NCBI GenBank assembly: GCA_022316685.1
Contig: JAKJHU010000141.1
Span: forward strand, 620,001 to 684,000
DNA: 64,000 nucleotides
Direction: 5' to 3'
Source: Progne subis subis
Lineage: Eukaryota > Chordata > Aves > Passeriformes > Hirundinidae
Positions 27,992-64,000 of the stretch are shown piece after piece. How positions within the stretch are numbered: the stretch's first letter is position 1; each line of letters begins with the position of its first letter. The position numbers and the translations under genes are program-made. A model generated the notes under the pieces. That model did no database searches, was not told where the DNA came from, and was given only the letters and a program-made list of their open reading frames with translations.

Positions 27992-28157
27992 AATTATTTT
28001 GGGAGCGAGGAGAGTATCAAGTGATCTGGCCTGCTGAGGAGGAGCCTGAAGCCATCCCTGAGTGGAGATCTTGGATTTGCAGGAGGAAGGCTGAGCGTGT
28101 CCCCCCATGTGGCAGAACTGCTCCTCCTTACCAGGGAACTCCGAGTGAAGGACAAAG
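27992..28157 (+). other. AMOT: Candidate non-coding AMOT exon in the 5'UTR
   Basis: A 166-base segment is bounded by a good acceptor (AATATTTCCCTCAG, ending at 27991) and a good donor (ACAAAG|GTATGT at 28158). It is richer in GC than its flanks and lies 1.3 kb upstream of the exon carrying the start codon. Joined to 29506, the AMOT frame read backwards meets TGA at 28022-28024 and contains no ATG between that stop and 29553. This is what a 5'UTR exon should look like. A 150-codon ORF crosses it in another frame (27922-28374), but that frame does not join to AMOT. Confidence 0.4.
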
Positions 28158-29552
28158 GTATGTGCCACTTCAAACAAGACTTCAGAGGAGTCACATTCCA
28201 GGTCAGCTAACAGGGCCTGAATTCCTGCCTGGTGAGCAGCCTGGAATGAGGTGGATTTTAGCTTTCCCTTCATTAAGGTTTGCAGAAGGGAGGAAAAGGG
28301 GAGGTTGTGGAGATGCAGCACAAAGCAGACCCTTCAGGCCTCCTGAATCCTGGCTCTGCCACAGAAAAAACTGATGGAACAAGTTACCTTCTGCTGAGGG
28401 CCAGTGTAATACAGGAAAAAAGGTGTCAAAAAAAAATGCTAGAACAGCAACACGTGTTCTGCTGTCAGGGCAGAGCCACAGCTTGGCCAGCGAGTGAGCC
28501 TTACTCTCTATTCTGAGCTGTTCTAGCTCAAAAGGAGCTCTGCTTTCAGTTACACGTCCCAAAGGTGTCATTAATTTTTGATATTTCAACTCAAACAAGG
28601 CCAATGGGCCTGAGTTTCCATGACACACTCCTGACTCCACTGGGAGACCGAGCAAAACGTAATTGCTGTTGGTCACTGGCTTAATTTGTGCTTAGGATGT
28701 GCCTGACATTGGCTCTTTGTGTTTCTCTCATTGGGACGCAGTGTTTTTTCCTGCCACTCAGAGGCCTTTTTCTGTTCCTTAGATCAGACAACTCTTTTTC
28801 CTCCCCTTGCATTTGCATGCATTCCGCTGAGGATATTTAGATGTGTGAGGATTTGGTTGCCTTTGTATAGCAGGAAGTTCCTGAGTCCTCACTTGCACCG
28901 TGCCTGAGGTTTTCTGCAGCACGGCGAAGAGTTGCTGATCTCACTCTGGGCATTTCATAACTCTGAAAACCTGCTGGCTAACTAGGTATTCGTTAATTGC
29001 TTTATCTAAGCTGAGAGATTTCTTTAGTTCTTTTGAACCATATGCTATCTCAATGGGCCTCTTTTTTTTTTTTTTTTTTTTTTCTTTCCCTTAAAACTGG
29101 CAAGTTGCTGATTTCACGCTTCAGTCCTTGTCTGCCTACAAATACGAGAAGTGTATTTCACTGTTGGTAATTCTAAGTATAAAGCAAACAGGTTTCAGGC
29201 ATTTTCACCATCATCCTGTGAATTCCACGTCTCCTTTTTGCCTGAGACACTGTCTGAGGTATTTGGCATGCATCCCTACAGCTTGCAGTCAATTGATTTG
29301 CCTATAAACTTTCAAGTCACCTTTCATCACCTTTCTGAGGCTTTGCCCCCCGGGCATGCAAGTCCTTCTTAGGTCAAGGGCCTTGATGACCCCCATTGTT
29401 ATGGGAACCTTTGGTAATCTAACCTGCTTTTTTTTCTGTATTTCAAGCCCGAATATCTCTCACTCGATCCACTCAGGCGCTAATAACCGTGTCTCCTTTC
29501 CTTAGGTCAAGGGCAGCTTTTACATTCCACCCAAAAGGCACCACAGTTTGAG

Positions 29553-60074
<30,522 letters not shown>

Positions 60075-60177
60075 AATGCTGTACCAGGATCTGAGCTGGG
60101 ATAACAGTAGCAAGAAATTTTTAAAAGACGTTTTTATTGGGGAAAAAAAGAAAAAAGAAAAAATGTAGTACCTGAGT

Positions 60178-60183
60178 AATAAA
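60178..60183 (+). terminator. AMOT: Proximal AATAAA polyadenylation signal of AMOT
   Basis: A canonical AATAAA hexamer lies 104 bases after the stop codon, just downstream of an A-rich stretch. It would give a transcript with a very short 3'UTR. Use cannot be judged from sequence alone. Confidence 0.4.
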
Positions 60184-63100
60184 AGAATACTCAGCTGTTT
60201 GCTCTTGTATATTATGTCTCAAAAGTTTGGACAGGTTAATTTATAATTTGTTCTAAATTATAAAAAACCCATAACACTTGTTCTTTGAAAGTTTCCCCCT
60301 TTATTTTTTAAGTACTAGATCTGGTAACATCTGGAGAAAACAAACTAGACCTTAGGTGCACTACAGCTGATATTTCATTTCAGTGTTTGTTTTTAAAGTC
60401 TCTTTAAGCAGAAGTACCTGCTCTCACAGGTGCTGGTTACATGTCTAGCTCGAATGTAGTAAGGTGATCTTAATGGCCTTAAAATGTTCAGGACCAGGGA
60501 CACTGTTGTGAGCATCACTTAATGGTTTTAGAGTACAGGTGTTCTGGGGAGCTTTTATAAATCTGAGCTGTGATCAAGGGAGATTTCCCTTTCATTTCCT
60601 CTTCCCTCTCAGTGTAAGAACTCAGAATAGGTATTTCATGTTCATAGGCTGAAAAAATTTCCATTTTCAGTGTGGTAACTTTTTTTTTTTTTTTTTTACT
60701 TCCCAAATTTCTTTTTTAATTATTTCGTTATTAAAACAAACAACTCCGGTGATTAATGTCGCATTTCATACTTGTAGTTCCTTTTACAAGGTTTGCCATA
60801 CTTTTATACTTAAGTACTTTTTCAATAATTTGTACAGTGGATAGTAAATAATATATTGCATTCATGTTTTACATAAATTAATAAGGAGGATTTACAGGCC
60901 CAGCCCTGATCTGTTGGATCAGATTTGTGACGTGATAATTCCATTGGCTTTAGTGAAACTACTTCAGATTTACAATAGCTCAAGTGGGAAGCCCTGTTGT
61001 TCTTCAGATTTAACAACTTAATCTACTGCAGCTCTGGAGATCTTTCGTCTTAGCAGGCTTTTCTATCTTTCAAATGCCCTCCAACTTTGTATGTGCCTCC
61101 TTTCTGGAGAGACTGGATTCTTTTTCACACAGCAAAGCCTCAGAGGTAGAGCTTTAAAAGAGAAGCTCCATGCAAAGGTTCAGATGGCAGATTCTTTCCT
61201 TTCAGAATACTTCTTGAATTCATCTGAGTGGAGAGAGCAGCTTAAAGAAAGTCCCAGAGGCATTACAGAAGAAAGTTACATATTTAAGTCATGAAGTTCA
61301 CTTCCAGATTTTTGGGAACTGGCACAGATGCAGCAGTGCTTTGGTTACAGAAACTATAAGGAGATATTAAAACCAAGAGAAGTACATGAGTATTTTTTTT
61401 GTTACTGTCTTTGCATTTTATTAAAACACTTCAATATTAATTTCTGTTAAAAACTACTTTTTTTTTTTTTTTTTTTTTTGTACTTGAATGTTCAAATATT
61501 TCACTAGCCAGTGGTTCACACACTGGGAACCTGACTAGTCTCAGCTTTCTGTGCAGCATTAGAGCGGCAAAATTTTCATTTCACCCCAGAAGTAAGGAAA
61601 TCCAGCAACTAATTATCGCAGAGTTAGTGAAATGTCTTTAATTCCTGTTCGACACTACTGCTGTGGCGTTCAAATGCAGTGGCCTTAGCAGAGCAACAGA
61701 GATCTCAGGAGTTCCACAGTGGGAGGGGAGAGGAGGTGCCTAAAGGTCAGCCCCGAGCTTTCCTTCTGACAGTAATCACTTAGAACCCAAGGAGAACACT
61801 TCCCATGGTTTCTAGCAGATTTGCTGCTGGTTAGGGATCTCCAGGCCAGTCCTGCAGCAGGTGGGGTGGGAGATGCACAAACCCCTTCCATCAGGCAGCT
61901 CCAGGCACTGCAGGGCAGCTCTGCAGGGCTTTTCCTGCCTGTGCCCCGTGGGACAACGGCTTTGCAGACAGTTGCAGCCCTCCCTTCCCTCTGAACCATT
62001 TTCTAGGCACACTGTCCACCTCATTCTCATCCCTGAGAACGTCTTGCTGTTATTTCTCTTGGCTTAATTCCATCCCACTTTATGAAGTAATGCCCACCCT
62101 GGATGATTTGATTGCTCTTCCTCCTCCACAGTTGTTGAAAATGCAGCTTTTCTCATTAGCTCGAGGTGTCCATCTTTTCTGCCATTTCAGCATGAATTAT
62201 CTGTATTATGTTTTGTGGGTTTGGCTTAAAATGAACAAGGGAAATCAAATGCCATTGAGTGTCTGTGTGAGAGGGGGGGAGAAATGTTTGAATGCTTTTT
62301 TATTCCTTTAGAGTCAGGAAAAGTTCTATTCCATCTTTACAAATACTTCTCAGCATCTGGAAAGAAGTTTTAGGACTGTAGGGCTCTGAATAAACAGTTA
62401 CAACTCACTTAAGTCGCATTAATTCTAAAATGTCTGGGAAGAATTTGGATCTTTTGCAGATAAAACCTCTTTCAGGAAACTGATCTTCCCCAGTCAGTTT
62501 TGGCTGTTCAGGTGAAAATAATTGGTTTATCCTCCCTGCATCTCACTGTTTTCAAGTGGAGTGCCACTGCATTTTATTTTTCACAAATCAAAAAGGACAT
62601 AATAGCTTCCTGTGAAGAAAATACAGCAACTCTCTCCTCCAGAAATGGAAGCCAGGCTGTCTCTGACAGCCTGAACCATCAGGACTGCGGGAGCCTCGGC
62701 AGTTCCTTGCCCATTGAAGTAATTTTGGAAGACGGTGCAGTTTTGCTTTGCTTAGGTCGGGCTCTTCGCCTTGTTTTGTAATTTCGATTTTTTTCCAAAA
62801 AAGCAAAAACCCCAAAACTTCACCGTGGGAGTTGGAGGTGGTTTTCCTGTGCTGACAAACTGGGAGCCATCAGGAATGCATTCTTCCCCTGGAGCTTCCT
62901 CAGAGCCATCCTGATGTGAATGTAAACGAGCTCTTGCTTTGAGGAAGATGCGTACCACAGCCTTCAGTCTCTGTACAGATCTTTGTTTTGGTTTTTAAAA
63001 CAGAAACTGCTTTAAGGAGACAAACTGCACACCTAGTTCCTTTGCCTTCTGTAGAGCTTATTTCTAGTAGAAAGTGGTTTTTAACAATGATTGCAATGAC

Positions 63101-63387
63101 CTTTGCAAACCAAAATCTTAGACTAAGAGTTTTTCTGAAACTCGGGTATTAGAAGCAGAATTGTAGCTTTTATAAAGAAAGCCACATATTCTTCTTTGTA
63201 GAACAAAACAAGAAAATGAAGTTTAGTTATTTTTCCTCTTTCCTTTCACTGCTTACAGAAAGGCCAAACTCCCGAGTCCTTCCTTCCCTTGGGCAGTTCC
63301 TCTGTGGTTCTACTGCTCGGGGAACTGCCTGAGCTCCAGAGACTTTTGTTCCACCTGGCCCAGCGTTGTTGTTAAATTAAACACCTC

Positions 63388-63640
63388 CTACCTGGCAGCT
63401 CCTGGGGGGTTTAGATTTAGTGTCAGAGCATTCAAGGGGGCGTTGAGTGGCTCCTCAGGGGTCTGCAGGGGGACACTGAGGTCACCACGTGTGGTGGGGC
63501 TGAAGTTCTGCCCCCGGGCGTCGCCTTTGCTTCGCTGTTTGGGGCTGCCCGAGCTGGGGGAGCTGACAGAGTTTTTGGCCAGCCCCGTTTCCAAGGACAC
63601 CTCCAGCTCCAGGAGCCGCTGGCAGCGTGTGGCACAGGTG
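63388..63640 (-). other. Coding-like minus-strand frame, possible terminal exon of a convergent gene
   Basis: On the minus strand, after a possible acceptor (ACACGCTGCCAG, exon start near 63626), an open frame of about 80 codons runs QRLLELEVSLETGLAKNSVS, SPSSGSPKQRSKGDARGQNF, SPTTRGDLSVPLQTPEEPLN and then APLNALTLNLNPPGAAR to a TAG at 63388-63390. Composition (Ser/Pro/Lys/Asn/Gln-rich, disordered-like) and codon choice look like coding sequence. Minus-strand AATAAA hexamers occur near 62570 and 62300. The acceptor tract is not strongly pyrimidine-rich, and the frame may be chance in a GC-rich part of the AMOT 3'UTR. I do not recognise the product. Confidence 0.25.
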
Positions 63641-63919
63641 ACACCCGTGGTGGCTCTGGCCAGGCCAAGGCTCTTCACACCCAAACCTGGAGCGCTCAGG
63701 ACAGGAAAAGCTGGGATAACTGTTTCCTCTCTGTCCTTGGGGCTGGCACAGCTGCCAGCGACTCACCCTGCTGCCCGGGGGTGCCAGGGGTGGGGGACGG
63801 GGGTGGTGTCCTCTTTTCATGTATTTGTATAGGAACTCTTTTGTAAAAGTTAGTGTTTTTATGTCTAGGAAGTTAAAAAAAGACATTGTAAAATGTAATT
63901 GTACTGTATTTATGAAGAA

Positions 63920-63925
63920 AATACA
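63920..63925 (+). terminator. AMOT: Candidate distal AMOT polyadenylation signal (AATACA variant)
   Basis: The run TGTAATTGTACTGTATTTATG, followed by AAGAAAATACATTTC and then a short A run, has the look of a vertebrate mRNA 3' end. AATACA is a known but weaker hexamer variant. No canonical AATAAA lies nearby, so this is a moderate inference. Confidence 0.4.
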
Positions 63926-64000
63926 TTTCTTTTCAAAAAGATCTTCTGCTAAGTTGGTTTTAGAGTCTGGTTTCCACTGTCTCGTGGAGTTTTTGGGGGG

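Larger units (their letters stand above)
60075..63940 (+). other. AMOT: AMOT 3' untranslated region (extent inferred)
   Basis: No splice sites or continuation of the frame follow the stop. The sequence is AT-rich with T tracts (about 60680-60697 and 61458-61479), as is common in long 3'UTRs. An AATAAA at 60178-60183 could end a short transcript. A second AATAAA is at 62389-62394. The most 3'UTR-end-like stretch is at about 63870-63930, with an AATACA variant signal at 63920-63925. A 3.9-kb 3'UTR would agree with the long 3'UTR known for mammalian AMOT. The GC-rich part at 63390-63790 is unlike the rest and may belong to something else. Confidence 0.6.

Noticed and set aside
28228..28275. Short CR1-like string (CAGCCTGGAATGAGGTGGAT and following)
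   Set aside because: It is too short and lacks the terminal CR1 signature, so it cannot be told from chance similarity.
27922..28374. A 150-codon + strand frame upstream of AMOT
   Set aside because: It runs through a candidate exon, but its phase does not join to AMOT and its 3' half crosses the splice donor. The segment is better explained as a 5'UTR exon.

Overview
The window is vertebrate nuclear DNA, almost certainly from a bird. It carries several 3' fragments of CR1-type LINEs, the dominant interspersed repeat of avian genomes, and the CR1 variants look songbird-like (an inference, since no database search was possible). One protein-coding gene can be reconstructed with confidence: angiomotin (AMOT), on the + strand. 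Its eleven coding exons lie between 29,553 and 60,074. They join with GT-AG boundaries and consistent phases into one open frame of exactly 910 codons plus a TGA stop.

Layout. Positions 1-2,470 hold no recognisable gene. A CR1 fragment (about 2,480-2,940) runs straight into a CpG island (about 2,940-3,560). That island contains two inverted ACTAC-type (ZNF143/SBS-like) elements and a plausible first exon with a splice donor at 3,222; the gene it serves is unknown. Positions 3,700-13,430 are non-coding as far as can be seen. A second CpG island (about 13,700-14,360), with a CR1 fragment on its upstream flank, has GC boxes and a good splice donor at 14,111. It is the best candidate for the AMOT promoter and non-coding first exon. 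A large first intron follows. A candidate 5'UTR exon lies at 27,992-28,157, with a stop in the AMOT frame. The first coding exon begins at 29,506, with ATG at 29,553. Intron 30,425-37,606 contains a regular 34-bp minisatellite of about 28 units. The remaining exons lie between 37.6 and 60.1 kb, with a 9.5-kb intron (44,100-53,590) that ends in a CR1 insertion. The 3'UTR appears to be about 3.9 kb long and to end near 63.94 kb.

Function. AMOT is a scaffold of tight junctions, actin and Hippo signalling. Its hallmarks are present: LPTY, PPEY and PPEY motifs for WW domains of YAP/NEDD4-type partners, the HVRSLS LATS phosphorylation site, the long coiled-coil (ACCH) lipid-binding region, and a C-terminal EYLI PDZ ligand. 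The protein is shorter than the 1,084-residue human form because it lacks the long Gln/His run and the Ala/Pro-rich C-terminal insert.

No CRISPR array, tRNA, rRNA or new protein system was recognised. The most interesting leftovers are the upstream CpG island with paired inverted elements, the 34-bp array, a coding-like minus-strand frame at 63,388-63,640 and the candidate upstream AMOT exon.
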